A DNA stretch of 51,721 nucleotides from NCBI GenBank assembly GCA_050177075.1, contig JBFXHL010000008.1, positions 1 through 51,721 of the forward strand, in the 5' to 3' direction. The notes below the pieces were generated by a model. It saw only the letters and a list, made by a program, of their open reading frames with translations. It did not search any database and was not told where the DNA came from. The translations under genes were made by a program, and so were the position numbers. The stretch comes from UBA2239 sp050177075 (GTDB lineage: Bacteria; Pseudomonadota; Gammaproteobacteria; Burkholderiales; UBA9220). Shown here one piece after another: positions 1 to 7,241 of this stretch (positions are counted from its first letter, which is position 1; every line of letters begins with the position of its first letter).

Positions 1-119
1 CCGCGGCCCATGATCCAGGTGCCCATGAAGGGCAGGCAGCTCGCCACGCAGGCGGTGAGGCCCACGGAAAGCCCCAGCAGCCACACCCCGGCCAAGCCGG
101 CGGGAAGGTTGCTAATCAC
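1..119 (-). CDS. CcdA/TauE-like polytopic membrane protein (N-terminal fragment)
   Basis: Only about 39 codons lie in the window; the gene continues past base 1. It starts at GTG (119-117) with a GGAGG eight bases upstream, and overlaps the end of the polyferredoxin gene by 8 bases, so it is translationally coupled as the last visible member of the operon. The fragment is one hydrophobic helix followed by a Cys-containing stretch (TACVASCLPF), the pattern of DsbD_2/TauE-like membrane proteins in which paired cysteines sit at a helix start. A role as inner-membrane transporter or thiol/metal relay for this operon is inference. The family is moderately sure; the substrate is unknown. Confidence 0.55.
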   Translation of the reverse strand, partial: MISNLPAGLAGVWLLGLSVGLTACVASCLPFMGTWIMGR

Positions 120-1149
120 CGCTCGCCTCCCGCCGGGGATGGAAGGTGATTTTCTTTCCCCCCTCCGGCTGATCGACCTTCACCCGGCCCTTGTAGTAGT
201 CCCGGCTGGAACGGAACAGGGTCCAGGGGCCGAACTTGAGGCGGATCACGCCGTCCTCGGGGCAGAACTCGGCGCAACGACCGCACAGGGTGCAGTCCTC
301 ATGGAACGCCTTGGGGCCGTGCTCGGTATGGATTTCGTGGATATCCATGGGGCAGGCCTTGGCGCAGATGCCGCACTTGTCGCATTTCTCGTGCCGTTCC
401 TTGGTCAGGCGCAGGAAAGCCAGACGGCGGAACACGGCATGGAGGGCCAGCATCGGGCAGATGCGGCAGAAGGGCTGGCGGGCGGCCAGGGACGCCACCA
501 TGGCGAAGCCGAAGAGGGTGTTGGCCACGGCGCCGAGGACGAAGTCGATGCCGCCGTTGGTGCGGATCGCCAGCTCCTCGGTGTTGGCGGTGAGGAGGGT
601 GGTGGCCAGGCGCGAGGGACAGACGTCGCAGTAGGGGTTGCCCAGGGAGTGGGGCGTGACCCCCATGCCGGTGAGCAGGGGCACCAGCAGCACCAGCCCG
701 CCCAGCATGGCCCACTTGGCCCAGCGCACCCGGCCCACGTTGTCGGCGCCGAAGCGGCGCAGGGGACGCTTCAGCGCCCGCCCGGCCTTGTAGAGCAGCT
801 CCTGCACCGTTCCCAGGGGACAGACCCAGCCGCAAAAGGCCTTGTTGAGGATGACGAAGAAGACATAGAAGGACAGCAGGGTGAATACCAGGGGCAGCAG
901 CACCTTGAAGCTGAAGGTCTGGAGCTGCACCAGGGCCTCGCCGACCCGGTGGTGGAGCTGGTGCTGCAAGGGAATCAGCACGCAGTAGGCGCCGTTCTGC
1001 TTGTCGTAGGCGCAGGACAGGGCGGGCAGGTTCTGGGAAATCTTCTCCGCCATGTAGTAGCCCACCACGTTGCCGCCGTAGACCGTCAGCAGCAGCATCA
1101 GGAGCTGCACCCCAAGGCGCAGCCGGGACAAATTCAGCCAATTAACCAT
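112..1149 (-). CDS. NapH/CcoG-type membrane polyferredoxin (4Fe-4S)
   Basis: A 345-residue inner-membrane iron-sulfur protein. It has an N-terminal transmembrane helix, a second helix ending in the FCGWVCPLG motif, further CxxCP-type motifs (CDVCPSR, CRICP) and a C-terminal double ferredoxin module (CDKCGICAKACP and CTLCGRCAEFCP), which binds two 4Fe-4S clusters. This is the architecture of NapH, NosR C-terminal and CcoG/RdxA proteins; CcoG-type proteins can reduce cupric ions. Start ATG 1149 is preceded by GGAG and overlaps the stop of the DUF4198 gene by 8 bases. In this operon a role as electron donor for reducing an imported metal or ligand is inferred, not shown. Confidence 0.8.
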   Translation of the reverse strand: MVNWLNLSRLRLGVQLLMLLLTVYGGNVVGYYMAEKISQNLPALSCAYDKQNGAYCVLIPLQHQLHHRVGEALVQLQTFSFKVLLPLVFTLLSFYVFFVILNKAFCGWVCPLGTVQELLYKAGRALKRPLRRFGADNVGRVRWAKWAMLGGLVLLVPLLTGMGVTPHSLGNPYCDVCPSRLATTLLTANTEELAIRTNGGIDFVLGAVANTLFGFAMVASLAARQPFCRICPMLALHAVFRRLAFLRLTKERHEKCDKCGICAKACPMDIHEIHTEHGPKAFHEDCTLCGRCAEFCPEDGVIRLKFGPWTLFRSSRDYYKGRVKVDQPEGGKKITFHPRREASGD

Positions 1150-1981
1150 TTTGGTTCTCCTTGCGGCGGCGCAGCAGAGGCACCGCCATCCCCATCCCCA
1201 GGACGGCGAAGCCGGCTCCGGCCCACAGGCTCTTGTTGTCGTAGGCGCCGGGGCCATAGCTGTAGTTGAAGGTGGTCAGGTAACCCGTCCCGCCGGCTTC
1301 GTATTCCGCCGCGACCACGAAGCCCGCCTGGCGGCGGCCGTGGCCGTTGCCCCTGCCCTCCTCCGCTTTGAAATCGGCGGGAAAACGCACCTTCGCCACC
1401 CCATCCTCGCCGGTGACGAATTCGGCGCGGCTGCCGTTGGCGGTTTCCAGCACGAGCTTCTGCCCCTTCAGGGGCTCGCCCTGGAAGCGCACCAGGAACG
1501 GCCACTCCTCGCCGGACCGGTAGCCGGCGTGCTCCCGTGGCAGGGGCTGGGGAATCACTTCCAGCTCGGACTTCTTCGCTCCCAACATGGCCGTCGGCGC
1601 CGGACCGGGGTTGGCGAAATAGAAGGCGCTGGTGGCCACCGCCACGTACTCCGGCATTTCCGCCCGGGCCGCCAGCCAGTGGTAATTGCCCACCTCGGAG
1701 GCAGGCCTGACCTCCGCCCCTCCGGCCAGGGGGAGTTCCCAGTGACCTTCGCCGCTCCAGTTCTTGGGCGCGTAGACGTCGAGAACCGGCGCCACCAGGT
1801 TGGCCGCCGCGACGCGGACACCGGCGCGATCGCCGCCGCGGGCGGCGACCAGCAGGGGATAGTGGGTCCAGGCGGGCAGGCCGCGGGCGGCGGGCGCGAC
1901 GCCGCCATGGTCGTGGCCGGCCGCGAACGCCGCCGACGTCAGGAAACAACAGCCGAGCAACAGACTAAGAGAAGTTCTCAC
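1142..1981 (-). CDS. DUF4198-like exported protein with C-terminal membrane anchor
   Basis: About 279 residues from GTG 1981, which has a GGAG about eight bases upstream. It has a clear signal peptide (RTSLSLLLG to AAFAAG), then a His-containing mature start (GHDHGG), an immunoglobulin-like periplasmic region, and a C-terminal transmembrane helix followed by RRRKE. DUF4198/NikM-like proteins are periplasmic partners in metal (often nickel or cobalt) uptake loci and commonly sit beside TonB receptors. It is second in the operon after the receptor. The family assignment rests on overall layout and context, so it is moderate; the metal is unknown. Confidence 0.6.
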   Translation of the reverse strand: MRTSLSLLLGCCFLTSAAFAAGHDHGGVAPAARGLPAWTHYPLLVAARGGDRAGVRVAAANLVAPVLDVYAPKNWSGEGHWELPLAGGAEVRPASEVGNYHWLAARAEMPEYVAVATSAFYFANPGPAPTAMLGAKKSELEVIPQPLPREHAGYRSGEEWPFLVRFQGEPLKGQKLVLETANGSRAEFVTGEDGVAKVRFPADFKAEEGRGNGHGRRQAGFVVAAEYEAGGTGYLTTFNYSYGPGAYDNKSLWAGAGFAVLGMGMAVPLLRRRKENQNG

Positions 1982-1992
1982 CCTGATTCTCC

Positions 1993-4254
1993 TCAGAAGG
2001 TCGCCGAGACGCCGGCGGACCAGTAACGGGGCTTGCCGACGACGATGGACAAGTCCTGGACGTTGTAGACGTTGTCGTAGGCGCCGGTGATGTAGTTGGG
2101 CTGGTCGTTGGTGCCCCGGGCCGTGACCCAGTACTTGCGGTCGAACAGGTTGTCCACCCGGGCGAAGAAGGACCACTTGGCCCCCAGGGGACCCTTTTCC
2201 TTCAGGTCGTAGTTGGCCAGGAGGTTGAACAGGGTGCGTCCCGGCAGCTTCTCCTGGTTGATTTCGTCTGCGTAGGACCAGGACTTGGCGTCCATCTCCA
2301 GGCTCAGGTGGAGCCGGTTGCTAGCCTGCCAGTGACCGGTCCAGTTCAACTGGTGCTTGGGCACCCGGGGCACGATGTTGCCGGTGTTGTTGTAATGGAC
2401 CATGGTCGGGTTGGTGGCATAGATGCTGCCCAGCACCAGGTAGAAGTTGTCGTACTGGGTGAAGCGGGCGTCGATGTAGCTGTAGGCCAGGTCGAAGGAC
2501 AGTTCCCGCTTCTTGTCGCTCTTCAGGGACAGTTCGAAGCCCCGGTTGCGCACACCGCCGATGTTGTCGTACTTCTCCTGGACCGTGGGGCTGGAGCCCG
2601 CGTACTGGCCGTTGACGGCCATGATGTAGTCCTTGCGGTCGATCTGGAACACCGCTGCGTCCACGTCCATGCCGAGGCCGAACCATTCGGTCTTGGTGCG
2701 CAGGCCCAGCTCCATGTTGAGGGACTGTTCCGGCTTCAGGTTCTCGTTGTTAGCGGTCTTGCCGCTGGAAGGCGACAGGGTGCCGCGGTAGAGCTGGTCC
2801 ACCGTCGGCGTGCGGAAGCCGGTGGACAGGTTGCCGTAAACATCCATCGCCGGGTTGACGGCGTAGTTGGCCCCGGCGCGCCAGGAATTGACATTGAAGG
2901 ACTTGGAACGGTTGATGCTGGTATAGCCATTGTCGGAACCGGGCCGGCCGGCGTAGTCCAGGCTCAGGTTGTCGTGGCGGCCGTTGAAGGTCAGGGTCCA
3001 GTCGGTGGCCGGACGGAATTTCACCTCGCCGTAGAGGGCGTTGATGCTTTCGTCGGTGGTGTCGTCGGTCATCACCGTGCCGGCGGTCACCTTGGTGGTG
3101 GCGTTACAGGGCTTGCGGCTGCAGTAGTCCACCCCCGCCTTGTTGAGCTGCTGGTACTCGTTACGGCGCAGGTCCAGGCCCGCCAGCCAGCCCACGTTGC
3201 CGGTGGAGGAGCGCCATTCGCTCTTCACCCCGCGCTGGATTTGGTGCCAGTCGTTGAGGGTGGTGTAGGCGTCGTAGTAGTTGGGGTCCGTCGGCAGCAC
3301 CGAGGTGCCGTTGGAATAGAGGGACTGGGGGCCGGACCAGAAGGTGGTGTGGTCCCGGTATTCGTAGCCCATCAGCAGGAAGTTGCTGCGGGGGTCGTAG
3401 TTGTTGGAATAGGTCAGGTTCAGCTTCTGCAGGCCCACGTCGTACTTGCGGGTGTAGTCCCGCCCCAGGATGCCCTGGGGGTCCAGTTCGGCCTGGGTGG
3501 CGCCCTTCACCGAGCCGTGCTTGTCCTTGGCCCGGTCGGACTTCTCGAAGCCGAAGGTCAGGTCGCTGGTGTCGTTGAGGTAGAGGTTGAAGTTGCCGTC
3601 GATGTAATCGGTCTTGTAGGCGGACTGGAAATAGTAATCGTCCGCCTCCCGGCTGGTGACCTGGATATGGCCGTTGCCCTTCTCGCCGGAAAAGCCGACG
3701 CGGCCGATCTGCTTGCGGTAGCCGAAGGAACCGGCTTCGCCCCCCAGGGTCACCCCGGCGTACTTGGCGCCGCGCTTGGTGGTGATGATCACCGCCCCGG
3801 CCAGGGCGTCCTCGCCGAAAAGGTAGGAGGCGCCGCCCTTGATGACCTTGATGGACTCGATGTTGTCCAGGTCGATGTTGACCTTGCCGGTGCGCTCGAA
3901 CACCGGCACCCCGTCGATGACGATGGCCACGCCGGGCTTCTCGCCCATGTAGCGCTGGTTCTCGATGCCCCGCAGCTTGATCTTGATCTCGTCGCCGCTG
4001 CTCAAATCCGCCGTCACGCCGGGAATGCCTTGCAGCACCTGGATGGCGTTCTGGATGTGGGCGTCGTCCACCGTCTTGCCGCTGATGACGCTGATGTTGG
4101 ACGGTTCGTCCCGCTTGGATTCGAAGCGGTCGTCGATGGTGGTGGAGGTCACCGTCACCTCGTCCAGGCGCGCCGCATCCTCCGCTCACGCCCCGTTTCC
4201 CGCCAGCAACAGACAGGCCGCCGCCAGCGGCCGCAGTTTCATCTTAACAAGCAT
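1993..4254 (-). CDS. TonB-dependent outer-membrane receptor, interrupted by an in-frame TGA
   Basis: The body (1993-4158) encodes a full receptor: a TonB-box-like segment (DEVTVTS), a plug domain (NISVISGKTV to AVIITTKRG) and a long beta-barrel ending in an aromatic residue (SATF). The gene itself should start at ATG 4254, which has a good AAGGA site and encodes a signal peptide (MLVKMKLRPLAAACLLLAG). That peptide is in the same frame as the body but is cut by TGA at 4188-4186, between Ala and Ala. The sequence is otherwise uninterrupted. Changing one base (TGA to TGG) would give Ala-Trp-Ala, a good signal-peptidase site. Reinitiation at GTG 4158 would yield a protein with no signal peptide. 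It heads an operon with the DUF4198, polyferredoxin and CcdA-like genes and lies behind a sigma-54 promoter. The likely role is uptake of a metal or metal chelate. Confidence 0.85.
4186..4188 (-). other. In-frame TGA between signal peptide and mature receptor
   Basis: The codon sequence across this point reads GCG TGA GCG. The frame upstream encodes a signal peptide with its own ribosome site. The frame downstream carries the TonB box and plug. There is no frameshift, so this is a single nonsense codon. It may be a mutation, a sequencing error, or a read-through site. Confidence 0.85.
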
Positions 4255-4303
4255 TATTCCTTCCCCAGTAAAATTATCGTTGTTTGAAAAACGACGCCGT
4301 GGT

Positions 4304-4319
4304 TGCAAGCGCCGTGCCA
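4304..4319 (-). promoter_or_regulatory. Sigma-54 promoter of the TonB receptor operon
   Basis: The minus strand reads TGGCACGGCGCTTGCA, matching the sigma-54 consensus (TGGCACG, four bases, TTGCW) at all twelve defined positions, with the GG and GC doublets ten bases apart. Transcription would start near 4293, giving a leader of about 40 bases before ATG 4254. The divergent gene at 4452 encodes a sigma-54 activator, so the promoter and its likely activator are adjacent. Confidence 0.9.
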
Positions 4320-4397
4320 TGCCGGGGGGATTGCAAATCAGCGGCTTAGTAATTTCACCTATGTGCGAAAAAACCGCGGCGTGCCAAATGCCACACC

Positions 4398-4412
4398 CAA
4401 AACAGGGTTTTG
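4398..4412. promoter_or_regulatory. Perfect inverted repeat, candidate activator site/operator
   Basis: CAAAAC-AGG-GTTTTG is a perfect 6-base inverted repeat. It lies about 110 bases upstream of the predicted sigma-54 start site, a usual distance for an enhancer site, and directly beside the -35 element of the divergent activator gene. It could serve both activation of the receptor operon and autoregulation. This is inferred from position and symmetry only. Confidence 0.45.
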
Positions 4413-4415
4413 CGA

Positions 4416-4444
4416 TTGCGCCGGGGAAGGGAGGGGAATATACT
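4416..4444 (+). promoter_or_regulatory. Sigma-70-type promoter of the activator gene
   Basis: TTGCGC (4416-4421), a 17-base spacer and TATACT (4439-4444) form a good promoter. The start site about seven bases later would fall at or next to ATG 4452, so the transcript may be leaderless. The purine-rich AGGGAGGGG is about 15 bases from the ATG, too far for a normal ribosome site. Confidence 0.5.
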
Positions 4445-4451
4445 TTCGCCC

Positions 4452-5420
4452 ATGCCAAAAAACCGCCCCCCCTTCCAGCCCATCGGCAACGCGCCGGTCT
4501 TCCAGCAGCTTCTCAACACGGCCCAGTTGGTGGCCGCCACCCGTGCCAGCGTGTTGATCCTGGGCGAATCCGGCAGCGGCAAGGAAGTGCTGGCGCGCTA
4601 CATCCACGACATCAGCCCGGTGGCCCACAAGCCCTTCGTGGCGGTGAACTGCGCGGCCCTGCCGGAAAACCTGGTGGAGTCGGAGCTCTTCGGCTACAAG
4701 CGGGGCGCCTTCAGCCACGCCAGCCAGGACCGCGAGGGCCTGATCCGCTCCGCCGAGGGCGGCACCCTGTTCCTCGACGAAATCGGCGAACTGCCCCTGA
4801 CGGTGCAGGCCAAGCTGCTGCGCTTCCTGGAAAGCGGCGAAATCCTGCCCCTCGGCAGCGACCGGGCGGTGAACGTGAGCGTGCGCATCCTGGCGGCGAC
4901 CAACTGCCAGCTGGAAAAAATGGTCAAGGACGGCCGCTTCCGCGCCGACCTCTACTACCGACTGCAAGTAGTCCCTATGGAAGTGATGCCCCTGCGCGAA
5001 CGCAGCGGCGACATCGCCCTGCTGGCGGAACATTTCCTGCGCCAAGCGGCGCAGACCCATGGCCTCAAGCCGGCATCCTTCACCGCCGATGCCCTGGCCG
5101 CCCTGAAGGCCTATTCCTGGCCGGGCAACATCCGGGAACTGAAGAACCTCTGCGAGCGCCTTACCATCCTTTGCGCCCTGCGCAGCGAACCCCTCGACGT
5201 GGACAACCTGCCGGCGGAGATTCGCGGCGGCAAGACCCGAGGCGTCGCCGTTTCCGGCAGCCCCCTGAGCCTGGAAGAGCAGGAAAAGGAAATGATCTCC
5301 CAGGCCATGGAACAGGCCAAGGGCAACAAGACCCACGCCGCGAAGCTGCTGGGCATCACCCGCTACACCCTGCTCTACCGCCTGAAAAAACACTTCCCCG
5401 ACAGCGCGCTGGAATCCTAG
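4452..5420 (+). CDS. Sigma-54 activator without sensor domain, variant GAFTGA loop
   Basis: A 322-residue bacterial enhancer-binding protein consisting of an AAA+ domain (Walker A GESGSGKE, Walker B GGTLFLDEIGEL) beginning within the first 15 residues and a Fis-type helix-turn-helix at the end (NKTHAAKLLGITRYTLLYRL). It has no N-terminal regulatory domain, like PspF, so control must come from a partner, its own promoter or the ligand supply. The loop that contacts sigma-54 reads GAFSHA instead of GAFTGA. Such changes are found in relatives that do not activate sigma-54, yet a perfect sigma-54 promoter lies next door. It is divergent from the TonB receptor operon, its probable target. Start ATG 4452 is chosen because the AAA+ homology begins just after it. 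Confidence 0.88.
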   Translation: MPKNRPPFQPIGNAPVFQQLLNTAQLVAATRASVLILGESGSGKEVLARYIHDISPVAHKPFVAVNCAALPENLVESELFGYKRGAFSHASQDREGLIRSAEGGTLFLDEIGELPLTVQAKLLRFLESGEILPLGSDRAVNVSVRILAATNCQLEKMVKDGRFRADLYYRLQVVPMEVMPLRERSGDIALLAEHFLRQAAQTHGLKPASFTADALAALKAYSWPGNIRELKNLCERLTILCALRSEPLDVDNLPAEIRGGKTRGVAVSGSPLSLEEQEKEMISQAMEQAKGNKTHAAKLLGITRYTLLYRLKKHFPDSALES

Positions 5421-5481
5421 GAGTCGCCCCCCGCTCGGGCCGGGTTTTCCCCGTGCCCGACGACAACTCCGTCCATCCATC

Positions 5482-5892
5482 ATGAGCAACAACACCCTCC
5501 GCGCCCGGCTGGCCTTTTCCTTCAAGGGCGAGACCCACGATCTCGAGGCCGTCTTCGATCTCGACACCCTGGCGGCGGCGGAAGGCGAGGAGCCGAACTT
5601 CCATCACCTGCTGGCCCAGGCGAACGGCATCGACCCCTATTCCTATCTGTACGAAGTGCTGGAGTCCTACGACATCGACTTCTCGGAGCCGACCGGGATC
5701 GCCGCCGACTGCCTGCACGACGGTCGCTTCGACTGGCCTGCGTTCGCGCAGCGGCGGCGCGAGGAACACGAGATGGGGATAATTCAGGCCATCGCCGAGC
5801 GGCTGATGGGCGTAGCCGACCTGGAAGGCCAGCCGGACCTCAAGGCCGCCCTGCTGGCGGCCTACCGGGCGGGCAAGGCGGAAAGCAAGTAA
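5482..5892 (+). CDS. Conserved-looking protein of unknown function (136 aa)
   Basis: I do not recognise this protein. It is soluble, acidic, with no signal peptide or transmembrane segment. The first 30 residues could form beta strands (RARLAFSFKGETHDLEAVFDLD), and the rest is predicted helical with a Tyr-rich centre (DPYSYLYEVLESYDIDF). It starts 61 bases after the activator gene on the same strand, so it may be co-transcribed with it, and it ends one base before the stop of the convergent methyltransferase gene. Codon use matches its neighbours, which supports it being a real gene. Confidence 0.75.
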   Translation: MSNNTLRARLAFSFKGETHDLEAVFDLDTLAAAEGEEPNFHHLLAQANGIDPYSYLYEVLESYDIDFSEPTGIAADCLHDGRFDWPAFAQRRREEHEMGIIQAIAERLMGVADLEGQPDLKAALLAAYRAGKAESK

Positions 5893-5893
5893 G

Positions 5894-6496
5894 TCAGCGC
5901 TTGCGCGCCACCAAATCCACCAGGGCCGACAGCCCCTTGTGCCCCATCCCTTCCTCGATCACGCTGTCGTGCTCGGCCAGATGGAGGATTTCCAGGTCGG
6001 CGAAATCCTCCCGCAGCATTTCCGCCGTGTACATGTTGGCCGCGCTGGACGGGCCGCCGGTGCCGTACTCCACCTGCTTCGGCCGGTAGCCCTGGAGCAG
6101 CAGCAGACCGCCGGGCTTGAGGGCCCGCTTCATGCGGGCGTGGAACTCGGGCCGGTCCTCGGGACTGACGAACTGGACGAAAATGGCCACCAGGGCGTCC
6201 CAGCGGTTCTCGCCCCAATCCCAGGCGAAAAGGTCGGCCAGCTCGTGGCGCACCTCGACACCTTCCCGCTCCGCCAACCGGCGGGCCTTTTCCAGGGCCA
6301 CGGGGGAAAAATCCACCGCCGTCACCGCCAGGCCCTGCTTGGCCAGCCAGACGCCGTTGCGCCCTTCGCCGTCGGCCACCGCCAGCACCTCGCAGCCGCT
6401 CTGGAGGCGATGGCACTGGGCGGCCAGGAAGGCATTGGGCGCGGTGCCGTAGAAGTAGTCGTCGATGGCGTATCGGCCGTCCCAGAAGTCTTTCAT
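5894..6496 (-). CDS. Class I SAM-dependent methyltransferase (TehB-like)
   Basis: A 200-residue soluble methyltransferase. The SAM-binding motif I is VLAVADGEGRNGVWLAKQG, with the acidic residue after beta 2 in AVDFSPVALEKAR and motif IV-V in DALVAIFVQFVSPEDRPEF. The N-terminus (FWDGRYAIDDYFYGTAPNAFL) is typical of the TehB/thiopurine-like group of small-molecule methyltransferases. The substrate is unknown. It is the last gene of the long minus-strand operon and starts one base after the dsbC stop, so it is translationally coupled to it. Confidence 0.85.
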   Translation of the reverse strand: MKDFWDGRYAIDDYFYGTAPNAFLAAQCHRLQSGCEVLAVADGEGRNGVWLAKQGLAVTAVDFSPVALEKARRLAEREGVEVRHELADLFAWDWGENRWDALVAIFVQFVSPEDRPEFHARMKRALKPGGLLLLQGYRPKQVEYGTGGPSSAANMYTAEMLREDFADLEILHLAEHDSVIEEGMGHKGLSALVDLVARKR

Positions 6497-6497
6497 C

Positions 6498-7223
6498 TCA
6501 TTGGGCTCCGTTCAGTTCGGCCTCCAGCCGGGCGGCGGGAATCATCCCGGGCACCACGCGGCCATTGGCAAACACCAGGGTCGGGGTGCCGAAGAAGCGG
6601 TGCTTCTGCCCCAGCTGGGCGATCTTTTCCAGGGGAGCGTCGCACTGCTTGGCGGCGGGCTGCACGCCCTTCAACATCAGGTCCGACCAGGCCTTGACCC
6701 GGTCGTCGGCGCACCACACGGCGCGGGCGCGGGCGGCTGCGTCCGGATGGAGGCTGGGAATCGGGTAGAGATAAAGATAGACGGTGACGTCGTTGACCTT
6801 CTCCAGTTCCTGCTCGAAGCGCTTGCAATAGGGGCAGTCGGGATCGGAGAAGAGAGCCATGACGCGCTTGCCGTTGCCCTTGACGATCTTGATCGCCAGG
6901 TCCTTGGGCAGGGAGGCGAAGTCGATGCGGCGCTTCTTCTCCAGCTCCGCCATGCGCTCCTGGGTGAGGTTGCGCATTTCCTTGCCGCGGGCGTCGATGA
7001 GGTTGCCGAGAAGGATGTACTCGACCTTGTCGTCCACGTACAACACCTTGTCGTCGGCCTGCACCTCGTACAACCCCTTGAAGGGGGTCTTGCGCACGGA
7101 CTCGACCTTGAGGCCCTCCAGCTTGGACTCCAGGGCCTTCTTCACCGAATTTTCGTCGGCGCAGGCGGAAGTGGCGAGGGTCAGGGCCAGGACGGCGAAA
7201 GCGATCGGTTTTTTGACGAGCAT
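6498..7223 (-). CDS. dsbC: Thiol:disulfide interchange protein DsbC
   Basis: A periplasmic disulfide isomerase of 241 residues. It has a signal peptide (MLVKKPIAFAVLALTLATSA), an N-terminal dimerisation domain and a thioredoxin-fold catalytic domain with the CPYC active site in FSDPDCPYCKRFE. A second Cys pair (WCADD and KQCDAP) and the cis-Pro loop FFGTPTLVF are present. ATG 7223 is preferred over the upstream in-frame TTG because AGGA lies six bases before it and the signal peptide begins there. It follows the two ubiquinone hydroxylase genes in the operon. Confidence 0.93.
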   Translation of the reverse strand: MLVKKPIAFAVLALTLATSACADENSVKKALESKLEGLKVESVRKTPFKGLYEVQADDKVLYVDDKVEYILLGNLIDARGKEMRNLTQERMAELEKKRRIDFASLPKDLAIKIVKGNGKRVMALFSDPDCPYCKRFEQELEKVNDVTVYLYLYPIPSLHPDAAARARAVWCADDRVKAWSDLMLKGVQPAAKQCDAPLEKIAQLGQKHRFFGTPTLVFANGRVVPGMIPAARLEAELNGAQ

Positions 7224-7241
7224 GATTTTCCTATTCAAATA

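Noticed and set aside
2308..4287. A 659-codon plus-strand reading frame over the TonB receptor
   Set aside because: Antisense shadow of the receptor: no domains and strong Val/Gly/His bias.
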